From Candidatus Fermentithermobacillaceae bacterium (GTDB lineage: Bacteria; Bacillota; Sulfobacillia; Fermentithermobacillales; Fermentithermobacillaceae), in contig DUTL01000335.1 in the NCBI GenBank assembly GCA_012842105.1, forward strand, positions 1 to 13,939: a stretch of DNA of 13,939 nucleotides, given 5' to 3'. The notes under the pieces were generated by a model. The model saw only the letters and a program-made list of their open reading frames with translations. It was not told the origin of the DNA and made no database searches. Below are positions 6,835 through 13,939 of the stretch, one piece after another (the stretch's first letter is position 1; each line of letters starts with the position of its first letter). The position numbers were made by a program, and so were the translations under genes.

Positions 6835-9264
6835 TCACTCTCCTTCAATGAAGCTGCACGTTGATAGCCTGTCAGGCTCCTCAATTTTCATCAACCTGAC
6901 GCCCAGGGTAGTTCTGCGGGCAATTTTAACTTCTGACAGCTTTATTCGTATGGCTATGCCCTCAGCCGTAATTAGTATCGCATCTTCATCTTGTGGTGTA
7001 ACCAGCCGCATAATTGCCATATTTCCGCTTTTCTTAGACCTTCTGAGCGCCATGACTCCCCTACCGCCCCTTCCCTGTAGAGGGAAATCACTGACGTTGG
7101 TTATCTTTCCGTATCCGAGTTCACTGACCAGCAGAACCTTGTCATCATGTGAGACTGGATCGGCGCCGATGACATAATCGCCTCTAGCAAGCCTTATAGC
7201 TATTACACCCGTAGCTGTCCTGCCCATAGGCCTTACATCTCCCACCCTCATTCTGATGGCCTTGCCAAAATGAGTGGCAATCAAGATCTCGTCTCCGTCC
7301 TGGGCCAACCGCGCAAGAATCAAAGAATCGCCTTCGCGGAGGTTAATGGCCCTTAGCCCCTTCTTCCTGCGGGTCAAATATTCAGCAAACGGGGTTCGCT
7401 TGCACATTCCCTTCTTTGTGACAAAGAAAAGATCTCCGGCCTCTTCTAGGTCTTGAGGGGCAGGAATCAGCGCAGTAACCCTCTCGTTTTTCTCAAGGGA
7501 AATTAACCTGGATACCAAATGGCCCTTGGCCTGCTTTCCTGCTTCGGGTATTTCGAATACCCTCAACCAGTATGCTTTTCCATGGGTAGTGAACAACACC
7601 AGTGAATCCCGGGTGGTAGTGGAAACAACCTTCTCAACCCAGTCCTCGTCCCGGGTCTGCATGGCTGTGGCGCCTAACCCACCCCTTCTTTGGCTCCTGT
7701 ACGTATTCAAGGGCATCCTTTTGATGTACCCCATACCGGTCAAAATTACAGAAACCTCTTGTTCTATTATGAGTTCCTCTTCAGAAATCTCTGCTGAATG
7801 CGCCACAATCCGCGTGCGCCGGGAGTCTGCATAAGTCCCTTTAACGTCTTCAAGTTCCTTTTTGACTATGCCTAGAATCATTTTCTCCGAACCGAGAACA
7901 GCACGTAGATACTCGATTTCCTTGAGCAGGGCCCGGCGTTCTTCTATGATTTTGTCTCTTTCTAGGCCTGTAAGGCGCTCAAGCCTCATGTCGAGAATGG
8001 CCTTTGCTTGAATCTCGTCAAGCAGAAACCTCTCCATCAGCCTGTTGCGCGCTTCTTCCCCGTTACGGGAACTCCTGATTATGGCAATCACTTCATCGAG
8101 GTTAGCCAGGGCAATTTCCAGGCCCGCAAGAATATGTGCCCGTTCTTCGGCCTTTCTAAGTTCGTACCTGGTTCTCCTTGTGATGACCTCTTCGCGGTGC
8201 ATAATGTAGTTGGAAAGCATGCCCTTGAGGTCAAGCACTTCAGGGCGCCCATTGACCAACGCAAGCATTATGCCTCCGAAGCTTGTTTCAAGCGCCGTGT
8301 ACTTGAAAAGCTGGTTGAGAACCACCTTTGCCTGTACGTCTTTTCTTACGTCTATAACTATTCTCAGCCCGCTCTTATCGCTTTCATCTCTTAGGTCGGT
8401 TACTCCCTGAACCCTCTTGTCTCTCACCAGATCTGCAATATTCTTGATCAGCCTGGATTTGTTTACCTGGTAAGGGAGCTCATCGACTACAATACGCTGT
8501 TTGCCGTTCTTCTCTTTTTCTATGCTGGCTCTGGCCCTGACTTTCATTATTCCCCTGCCTGTGGCGTACAAAGATTTTACCGGTTCCAAGCCGACAATAG
8601 TGCCGCCTGTGGGAAAATCCGGGCCCTTGATGTACTCCATTAGATCTAGGGAGTTAAGATCAGGATTGTCTATCAACGCTATTAGCGCGTCCACTGTTTC
8701 ACCGAGATTATGTGGAGGGATATTCGTGGCCATGCCAACTGCAATCCCTGAAGACCCATTGACCATCAGGTTAGGAATTCTCGAGGGCAAAACCGTCGGT
8801 TCCTTTAGAGTGTCATCGAAGTTGGGAGCAAAATCAACGGTTTCCTTGCCCAGATCTTTAAGAAGTTCCTCAGCAAGCGCAGTTAACCGGGCCTCTGTGT
8901 ACCTCATGGCGGCAGGCGAATCACCGTCTACCGACCCAAAGTTGCCGTGGCCGTCAACAAGAGGATACCGCATATTGAACGGCTGAGCCATTCTGGCCAG
9001 TGCGTCATATATGGCTGAATCTCCATGGGGGTGATACTTACCCATAGCTTCTCCGACCAGCCGTGCAGACTTCTTGTGTGGCTTGTCGTGCCTTGTACCC
9101 AACTCATCCATGGAGTAAATTATTCTTCGTTGAACCGGTTTAAGGCCGTCACGCACATCGGGGAGAGCACGGGAAACGATAACACTCATAGAGTAGTCGA
9201 TGTAAGATCGTTTCATCTCTTCTTCGATAGGTGTGGACACCAATTTCCGGGCGACATCTGTCAT
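6835..9264 (-). CDS. gyrA: DNA gyrase subunit A
   Basis: Breakage-reunion subunit of DNA gyrase (A2B2), which introduces negative supercoils. The 809-residue product begins with the standard N-terminus, including SRALPDVRDGLKPVQRR (31-47). Catalytic Tyr122 sits in AAMRYTEARL, with Arg121 before it. The quinolone-resistance region GDSAIYDALARMAQ keeps Ser83 and Asp87, the susceptible-type residues, in E. coli numbering. The C-terminal DNA-wrapping beta-pinwheel occupies about 495-800. Its GyrA box reads QRRGGLG (525-531), with Leu where the consensus QRRGGKG has Lys. A second, box-like GRGGRG (731-736) lies in a later blade. The ATG at 9264 has GAGGAGG eight bases upstream and the gene starts 18 bases after gyrB ends. 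There is no acidic C-terminal tail. ParC is a related alternative, but the box and the gyrB neighbour favour GyrA. Confidence 0.97.
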   Translation of the reverse strand: MTDVARKLVSTPIEEEMKRSYIDYSMSVIVSRALPDVRDGLKPVQRRIIYSMDELGTRHDKPHKKSARLVGEAMGKYHPHGDSAIYDALARMAQPFNMRYPLVDGHGNFGSVDGDSPAAMRYTEARLTALAEELLKDLGKETVDFAPNFDDTLKEPTVLPSRIPNLMVNGSSGIAVGMATNIPPHNLGETVDALIALIDNPDLNSLDLMEYIKGPDFPTGGTIVGLEPVKSLYATGRGIMKVRARASIEKEKNGKQRIVVDELPYQVNKSRLIKNIADLVRDKRVQGVTDLRDESDKSGLRIVIDVRKDVQAKVVLNQLFKYTALETSFGGIMLALVNGRPEVLDLKGMLSNYIMHREEVITRRTRYELRKAEERAHILAGLEIALANLDEVIAIIRSSRNGEEARNRLMERFLLDEIQAKAILDMRLERLTGLERDKIIEERRALLKEIEYLRAVLGSEKMILGIVKKELEDVKGTYADSRRTRIVAHSAEISEEELIIEQEVSVILTGMGYIKRMPLNTYRSQRRGGLGATAMQTRDEDWVEKVVSTTTRDSLVLFTTHGKAYWLRVFEIPEAGKQAKGHLVSRLISLEKNERVTALIPAPQDLEEAGDLFFVTKKGMCKRTPFAEYLTRRKKGLRAINLREGDSLILARLAQDGDEILIATHFGKAIRMRVGDVRPMGRTATGVIAIRLARGDYVIGADPVSHDDKVLLVSELGYGKITNVSDFPLQGRGGRGVMALRRSKKSGNMAIMRLVTPQDEDAILITAEGIAIRIKLSEVKIARRTTLGVRLMKIEEPDRLSTCSFIEGE
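6839..6845 (-). promoter_or_regulatory. Ribosome binding site for archease inside the gyrA 3' end
   Basis: AAGGAGA lies within the last gyrA codons. Its GGAG core is seven bases before the archease ATG at 6832 but only one base from the alternative GTG at 6838, so it decides for the ATG and suggests gyrA-archease translational coupling. Confidence 0.75.
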
Positions 9265-9282
9265 GCGTAAAGCCTCCTCTTG

Positions 9283-11202
9283 TTATCCTATGGTGTCAAG
9301 GTTCTTGACCAGATGAGCGTTTGCTTCGATAAATTCTCGCCTTGGCTCCACTCTGCTGCCCATAAGAATCGTAAATATCTCATCGGCCATCATGCCGTCG
9401 ACTATCTTGACTTTTCTTAACGTTCGGGTTCCAGGATCCATGGTCGTCTCCCAGAGTTGGTGAGCATCCATTTCGCCTAGGCCTTTATACCGCTGAATGT
9501 TGTAATTGGCTCCTTTTATCTCTTCCAAATATGCCTCAAGTTCATCGTCTGAATAGAGGTACTTCTCAGACCTTCCCCTTTTGACCAGGTACAAAGGAGG
9601 CTCGGCAATGTAAAGATAGCCTTCTTCGATAAGGCCTGCCATATATCTGAAAAAGAATGTAAGAAGCAGCGTTCTGATATGGCTTCCGTCTACGTCGGCG
9701 TCAGTCATTATGATAATCCGGTGGTACCTTGCCTTGCTTATGTCAAAATCGTCACTGAACCCTGTTCCAATCGCAGTGATAAGTGACCGGATTTCTTCAT
9801 GTGCAAGGGCCCTGTCCGGCCTTGCCTTTTCAACGTTCAGTATTTTTCCCCTAAGCGGCAGTATAGCTTGAAACCGCCGATCTCGGGCCTGTTTGGCCGA
9901 CCCTCCCGCAGAATCGCCCTCGACAAGGAACAGTTCACATTCTGAAGGGTCGCGGGATATGCAGTCAGTGAGTTTGCCGGGAAGTGATGTGATATCAAGA
10001 GCGCCTTTCCTCTTGGTAAGCTCTCTGGCCTGGCGCGCAGCTTCCCTTGCCCTGGCTGCAACTATTGCCTTCTGAGCGATAATCTTTGTAATATCGGGAT
10101 TATGGTCAAAGTACTCTGTCAAAATTTCAGTTACGGCCGTCTGAACCGCCCCTGCAACTTCCGAGTTGCCAAGTTTGGTTTTGGTCTGCCCTTCAAACTG
10201 GGGATCACGTATCTTCACGTGAAGAATGGCCACTATTCCTTCACGAATGTCCTCGCCGGCAAGATTGGAATCGTTTTCCTTTAAAACCCCTGCTTCTCTG
10301 GCCAGTTCATTGACAATACGGGTAAGCGCCGTTTTGAAACCCGATTCATGGGTTCCGCCTTCTTGAGTTCTTATGGTATTGGCAAATGATTGCAGGTTCT
10401 CGATGTAGCTGTCATTGTATTGGAAGGCGAATTCAAGATCTATGTCTTCTCTTGACATCTTCCCGTAAACGGGTTCAGGATGCAGAACGTCTTTATTCCT
10501 GTTCAGAGCTTTAACGAACTCAATAAGCCCGCCTTCAAATTTATATTGAACCTGTTTACCGGTTCGTTCATCGTACAGGTTCATTTCAAGCCCGCTGTTA
10601 AGGTATGCCAGTTCTCTTAACCTCTGGGCCACTGTGTTGAAATCAAACTCAAGGGTATCGAAAATCTCCGCGTCAGGCCTGAACCTTACATATGTGCCTG
10701 TCTCTTTTGAGGCATCCATGCGTTTCAACGGCACCACTGTTTTTCCACGCTCAAACTTGATGTAATGAAGCCCGCCATTTTGCTTTACTTTGACCTCAAG
10801 CCATTCAGACAGTGCGTTTACCACGGAGACTCCTACACCGTGGAGCCCTCCGGATACTTTGTACCCTCCTCTGCCGAATTTGGACCCTGCGTGCAATCTG
10901 GTGAGAGCTACTTCTACAGCCGGAATTCCAAGTTCGGGTTGAATCCCCACGGGTATGCCTCGCCCATTATCTGCACAAGATACAGACCCGTCTTTTTTTA
11001 AGACCACGTCTATCCGGTCGCAGAAACCATTAAGAGATTCATCTACGCTGTTATCAACAACCTCAAATAGGATATGATGAAGCCCTCTTTCGGATGTTGA
11101 TCCGATATACATGCCAGGCCGTTTACGAACCGCCTCAAGCCCTTCAAGCACTTGTATCTGCTTGGCAGTATACAGCTGTTTTTCTTCCTCAAGTCCTTTC
11201 AA
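9283..11202 (-). CDS. gyrB: DNA gyrase subunit B
   Basis: ATPase and TOPRIM subunit of DNA gyrase. The 639-residue length is typical of Gram-positive GyrB without the enterobacterial insert. The GHKL ATPase shows FEVVDNSVDES with Glu47 (catalytic base) and Asn51, DNGRGIP (78-84), the glycine lid GGLHGVG (118-124) and QTKTKLG (339-345) with the phosphate-sensing lysine. The TOPRIM domain has LVEGDSAGG with Glu428 and MTDADVDGSHIRTLLLTFF with Asp501, Asp503 and Asp505. The conserved C-terminal QRYKGLGEMD is at 570-579. The start is a TTG at 11202, supported by GAGGTGG seven bases upstream and by the normal family N-terminus. A 108-base gap separates it from the DUF721 gene and holds a probable promoter. 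Confidence 0.97.
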   Translation of the reverse strand: MKGLEEEKQLYTAKQIQVLEGLEAVRKRPGMYIGSTSERGLHHILFEVVDNSVDESLNGFCDRIDVVLKKDGSVSCADNGRGIPVGIQPELGIPAVEVALTRLHAGSKFGRGGYKVSGGLHGVGVSVVNALSEWLEVKVKQNGGLHYIKFERGKTVVPLKRMDASKETGTYVRFRPDAEIFDTLEFDFNTVAQRLRELAYLNSGLEMNLYDERTGKQVQYKFEGGLIEFVKALNRNKDVLHPEPVYGKMSREDIDLEFAFQYNDSYIENLQSFANTIRTQEGGTHESGFKTALTRIVNELAREAGVLKENDSNLAGEDIREGIVAILHVKIRDPQFEGQTKTKLGNSEVAGAVQTAVTEILTEYFDHNPDITKIIAQKAIVAARAREAARQARELTKRKGALDITSLPGKLTDCISRDPSECELFLVEGDSAGGSAKQARDRRFQAILPLRGKILNVEKARPDRALAHEEIRSLITAIGTGFSDDFDISKARYHRIIIMTDADVDGSHIRTLLLTFFFRYMAGLIEEGYLYIAEPPLYLVKRGRSEKYLYSDDELEAYLEEIKGANYNIQRYKGLGEMDAHQLWETTMDPGTRTLRKVKIVDGMMADEIFTILMGSRVEPRREFIEANAHLVKNLDTIG

Positions 11203-11209
11203 ACTTCAA

Positions 11210-11233
11210 CCACCTCACGATCAAATTCTAGCA
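11210..11233 (-). promoter_or_regulatory. Probable extended -10 promoter and ribosome binding site of gyrB
   Basis: On the minus strand TGCTAGAAT (11225-11233) fits an extended -10 element, TGn followed by TATAAT with one mismatch; no good -35 box is seen 16-18 bases upstream. The predicted start of transcription near 11218 leaves a leader of about 16 bases. GAGGTGG (11210-11216) is the gyrB ribosome binding site and supports the TTG start. Confidence 0.45.
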
Positions 11234-11310
11234 TAGTTTGCATGGCGAATCTATGTTCGGTTACGCTTAGGCCAGATCCGCGCCTCACGGGCCAGCCGCA
11301 CTCAAGCGAA

Positions 11311-12225
11311 TTATCTTCGGCCGGCCCGTCTTTTTAATAACGCAGAAAACCTTTTCCCAAGGGCCTTATCAAGATCCTCTTGTGTCACCTGGTACTCAGG
11401 TTGTCCCGTACGCAAACTTACAAGTTTCACCATTGATTTGTGCAGTTGATCTTGCTCATGCCTGGCTAGATTCCTTGTGGCCGCCGTAAAGTATACGTGC
11501 CTCACGGTTTGGTACCATCTGGAATCAAGGGCTTGCCTCGCCTTTACGAGAATTTCCTTTTCTTTAACGCCTGTCATTACAGACAAGGTAAGATCAGATG
11601 TTTCAGGATGTTTTTCAAGGATGGTAATTATCCGGTTGTAATCATAAAACTCTTTTTTAGCTTGACAATAAGGGCACCCACGCTCCGGTTGGTGAAGATA
11701 CCCACATGTGTTGCATTTCCTAAATCCTTTTTTAACCAAATATTTTGCCCGCTTTTCCATTGTAGCAGCAAACCTTTGGAAAGTGAAAGAAAGACGTGAA
11801 TCTTCACCAGGGCTTCCCAGGGAGGCTATTCGTTGTTTTTCAGCCTGTGTCAATACATCTTGGGACATGAATTTCTTGTACTCTTTGTCAGGCGAGCGGT
11901 AAATATCAAGATCATAAAAGCTGTCTGTTGTGCCCCAGAGGTGCTCAGAAAAACGAATGTCGTTGATGTAATTTCCGCCCAGGTTCTCATTGATCCGTGA
12001 GATGATCCCCTTGCGCATAAGCGTCAATTCCTGAGCCCATGCAGACGAAGAGGTGGCTACATACAAGACATCCCCGTCCAGCCGCCGGGGTTTTGCATTC
12101 CTGGCAATATCCCCAACCATCCTTCGCCACGAGCAAAACACCTGAAACCTTTTGGCTCTTGGAAGGAGGCCCATTTTATCGAGGGATTTTTGCAGTACAT
12201 TACTTACAAGTTCTGGACGCGCCAT
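11311..12225 (-). CDS. DUF721 (DciA-like) domain protein with C-terminal zinc-ribbon extension
   Basis: The N-terminal third (about 1-95) has the DUF721 pattern: a tryptophan followed by VGDIARNAKPRRLDGDVLYV, then SSAWAQELTLMRKGIISRIN and a final IRF. DUF721 includes DciA, a loader of replicative helicase in many bacteria that lack DnaC/DnaI; whether this protein loads helicase is inference. About 200 residues follow that are not part of the domain. They contain a likely zinc ribbon (Cys171, Cys174, Cys184, Cys187 in CNTCGY and CPYC), then a mostly helical, charged tail ending KRRAGRR. With 304 residues it is much longer than typical DUF721 proteins of 100-170. The ATG at 12225 follows AGGAGG at five bases; that site includes two bases of the recF stop codon, so the two genes are tightly coupled. 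It may also carry out a separate nucleic-acid-binding role. Confidence 0.8.
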   Translation of the reverse strand: MARPELVSNVLQKSLDKMGLLPRAKRFQVFCSWRRMVGDIARNAKPRRLDGDVLYVATSSSAWAQELTLMRKGIISRINENLGGNYINDIRFSEHLWGTTDSFYDLDIYRSPDKEYKKFMSQDVLTQAEKQRIASLGSPGEDSRLSFTFQRFAATMEKRAKYLVKKGFRKCNTCGYLHQPERGCPYCQAKKEFYDYNRIITILEKHPETSDLTLSVMTGVKEKEILVKARQALDSRWYQTVRHVYFTAATRNLARHEQDQLHKSMVKLVSLRTGQPEYQVTQEDLDKALGKRFSALLKRRAGRR

Positions 12226-12234
12226 TATACCCTC

Positions 12235-13353
12235 CTATTCTGATTTTCCGGCCCCCCAGGGGTATACACTGTTGTTCTCAACACGAAACAGTGAAAACTT
12301 GGGCCCTGTGTGTTTTGGCAACTCAGTTGAGGTTATCAAAACCTGGTATCCAAAATCGCACAATGACAGCACTTTTGACCTTTTTTCCGGGTCAAGTTCA
12401 GAGAACACATCATCCAGCAAAATCACGGGCCTGGTTTTGAAACTCTGTTCGAGACACCGAGCCTCGGCCATTTTCAATGCCAGCACTACACTCCGTTGCT
12501 GTCCCTGAGACCCGAAATATCTGAAACTCTTACTATCGTATGAAACCAGTAGGTCGTCCCTGTGAGGGCCGGTAAGCGTCACGCCTCTTGTCAATTCCTC
12601 TGCCTTTACTTCCTGGAGTTTGCCTTGAAATCGAGATTTGATCCCGGCCAAATCAGGAAGAATCTCCCCTACTGTGGAGGTGTATGTTACAGAGCAATCG
12701 CCGCCTGCAATGAACTTGTACGTAGAACGTGTAAAAGCGGATAGTACCTCCACAAGCCCCAGGCGCTTGTAAAGCAAACGGGACCCCAAACTTATGACAA
12801 GTTCATCCAGAGTCTCAAGGGTTTTTGCCCAGGAATCGTCAAAACTTGCCTTTTTGAGGGCCATGTTTCGTCTGGAGACCGTATCATTGTACCGCGGAAG
12901 CAACCTGGCATAAACCGGGTCTTGGCGCGAAAGGATCGAGTCAAGGAACTTCCTCCTGAGACCTGAACTGCCTTTGATTATGTACAAGTCATCCGGCGAA
13001 AAGTACACACAGGGAAACAATGCGAGAAGGTCTTGCCTTGTTACGTGCCTGTCATTAATCTGAATTTTCCGTCTTACTGACGGTGTAGTGACAGTGTCAA
13101 TCTTCACTGTTGTGACAGAATCAGAATCTTCAAGCCGGGCGGCCAGGGAAAACGAGTTCTTTCCCCAACTGGCTAAATCTGATTCTCTTTCGGCCCTGGG
13201 CGAACTCAAACAAGACACGTAATAGCATGCCTCAAGAAGGTTTGTCTTTCCTTGTGCGTTCAACCCCATGAACAGGGATGCACCTGGAGGTATCTCAATC
13301 TCCAGGTAAGGGTAATTACGGAAATCCCTTAGAAGCATAAAAGCAAATCGCAC
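12235..13353 (-). CDS. recF: DNA replication and repair protein RecF
   Basis: SMC/ABC-type ATPase that binds gapped DNA and, with RecO and RecR, helps load RecA. The 372-residue length is typical. It shows the N-terminal RDFRNY, Walker A GLNAQGKTNLLEA (30-42) with Lys36 and Thr37, the signature motif FGSQGQQRS (280-288), Walker B VILLDD (310-315) and the D-loop SELD (318-321). The GTG at 13353 places RDFRNY at the position usual for the family; the later in-frame ATG at 13338 would cut off the first strand. A possible ribosome binding site AGGGAG (13365-13370) lies 11 bases upstream, inside the last dnaN codons. recF begins three bases after dnaN ends; the small S4-domain gene often found between them is absent. 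Confidence 0.96.
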   Translation of the reverse strand: MRFAFMLLRDFRNYPYLEIEIPPGASLFMGLNAQGKTNLLEACYYVSCLSSPRAERESDLASWGKNSFSLAARLEDSDSVTTVKIDTVTTPSVRRKIQINDRHVTRQDLLALFPCVYFSPDDLYIIKGSSGLRRKFLDSILSRQDPVYARLLPRYNDTVSRRNMALKKASFDDSWAKTLETLDELVISLGSRLLYKRLGLVEVLSAFTRSTYKFIAGGDCSVTYTSTVGEILPDLAGIKSRFQGKLQEVKAEELTRGVTLTGPHRDDLLVSYDSKSFRYFGSQGQQRSVVLALKMAEARCLEQSFKTRPVILLDDVFSELDPEKRSKVLSLCDFGYQVLITSTELPKHTGPKFSLFRVENNSVYPWGAGKSE

Positions 13354-13356
13354 GTA

Positions 13357-13939
13357 TTAAAATGCTCCCTTTGGGCTCATGGGCATAATGACAAACGTAG
13401 ATTGTACGGCGCCCTCAGACGAATCCTCTTGAACCGGCTCAATGAGCATTGGGCTCACCTGGCCTGTCATTCCAAATTGCGTCTCCCCTGCCTCTATCTT
13501 GCTCAGCGCTTGAAGAACATAACGATGCTGCACCCAAATTTCAATATCTTCACCTTCCACTTGAGCAGGCAGGGCTTCTTCCATTTTACCTTTTTCAGCA
13601 GAGCCGGCTCTTATCATGAGGGTCTGGCCCTTGTTATCAAGAATGATCCTCATAGCCCTGTCTTCTTCGCTGGCTACGATTGAAGCTCTTGATGCTGCAC
13701 TGGCCATAGCTTCCGTCGAAACCTTGGCCTTTGAAGAGCATGTTTTCGGAATTACCTGTTGATAGGCATAATACTGCCCCTCAATCAACCGTGTGAAGCA
13801 GGATATGTTCTTCGAGGAAAAATAGAGATGGGTGTCGCATAACTCCAGGCTCACTTCTTCCTCTTCTTCAGTATCCTTCAGGCGTGCAATATCCTGTAAT
13901 ACATTGGCAGGGACTATGGCCCGGGATTGCGATGCTTCA
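13357..13939 (-). CDS. dnaN: DNA polymerase III beta subunit (sliding clamp), C-terminal part
   Basis: Ring-shaped clamp that tethers the replicative polymerase to DNA. Only about 193 C-terminal residues lie in the window; the frame runs off the right edge, so roughly the first half is missing. Domain II remains visible as RAIVPANVLQDIARL followed by an acidic run TEEEEE, and LIEGQYYAYQQVIPK corresponds to the RLIEGKFPDYxxVIP motif at the domain II-III junction. Domain III ends VIMPMSPKGAF. The MPM is the conserved partner-binding pocket end, where many clamps finish as MPMRL, so the tail here is a little longer. The codons for the tail also hold the recF ribosome binding site. With recF and gyrBA downstream it places the replication origin to the right of the window. 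Confidence 0.94.
   Translation of the reverse strand, partial: EASQSRAIVPANVLQDIARLKDTEEEEEVSLELCDTHLYFSSKNISCFTRLIEGQYYAYQQVIPKTCSSKAKVSTEAMASAASRASIVASEEDRAMRIILDNKGQTLMIRAGSAEKGKMEEALPAQVEGEDIEIWVQHRYVLQALSKIEAGETQFGMTGQVSPMLIEPVQEDSSEGAVQSTFVIMPMSPKGAF

Noticed and set aside
9281..9290. Partial DnaA-box-like TTATCC at the gyrB end
   Set aside because: Only the first six bases match and it overlaps the gyrB stop region.
11052..11064. DnaA-box-like TTATCAACA
   Set aside because: One mismatch to TTATCCACA, but it is single and lies inside the conserved gyrB ATPase coding sequence; no cluster of boxes exists in the window.
11263..11310. CGCTT/AAGCG arms with inner GGCC repeats as a terminator after the DUF721 gene
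   Set aside because: The stem is short and interrupted and no T-run follows on the minus strand.
1..13939. Mobile element, CRISPR array or defence system
   Set aside because: No transposase, integrase, terminal repeats or spaced direct repeats were seen; every long frame with family motifs is a housekeeping or regulator-like gene.

Overview
This window looks like a near-origin segment of a bacterial chromosome, most likely a Firmicute of the Clostridia type (Peptococcaceae or Desulfotomaculum-like). The inference rests on the order dnaN-recF-(DUF721)-gyrB-gyrA, the Bacillus-length GyrB, strong GGAGG-type ribosome binding sites, several GTG/TTG starts and a moderate G+C content. The sequence alone cannot fix genus or species.

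Layout: one long leftward (minus-strand) gene train runs from the right edge to about position 1673. In transcription order it holds dnaN (5' part beyond the window), recF, a DUF721/DciA-like protein with an added zinc-ribbon half, gyrB, gyrA, archease, rtcB, mtnP, mtnA, two related proteins each with two AbrB-type domains and a zinc ribbon, then tRNA-Gly(CCC) and tRNA-Thr(CGT). At the left edge one plus-strand gene, an N-acyl-D-amino-acid deacylase, points at the tRNA genes tail to tail. Gaps are short, mostly 2 to 108 bases; no stretch over 300 bases lacks a gene. The gap at 1576-1672 holds no convincing terminator.

Function: dnaN, recF, gyrB and gyrA are the usual replication, repair and topology genes beside oriC, which should lie to the right of the window. 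Archease follows gyrA with almost no gap and precedes its partner, the RNA ligase RtcB, so an RNA repair module is joined to the gyrase operon. MtnP and MtnA catalyse consecutive steps of methylthioadenosine salvage (phosphorolysis, then isomerisation of methylthioribose-1-phosphate). The AbrB/zinc-ribbon pair is probably regulatory with unknown targets. The tRNA pair has its own sigma-70-type promoter.

Most of the window is conserved housekeeping sequence. The least ordinary parts are the tandem AbrB-AbrB-zinc-ribbon genes, the two-part DUF721 protein, the RtcB/archease position, and a leucine in the GyrA box. No mobile element, CRISPR array, prophage or broken gene was seen.
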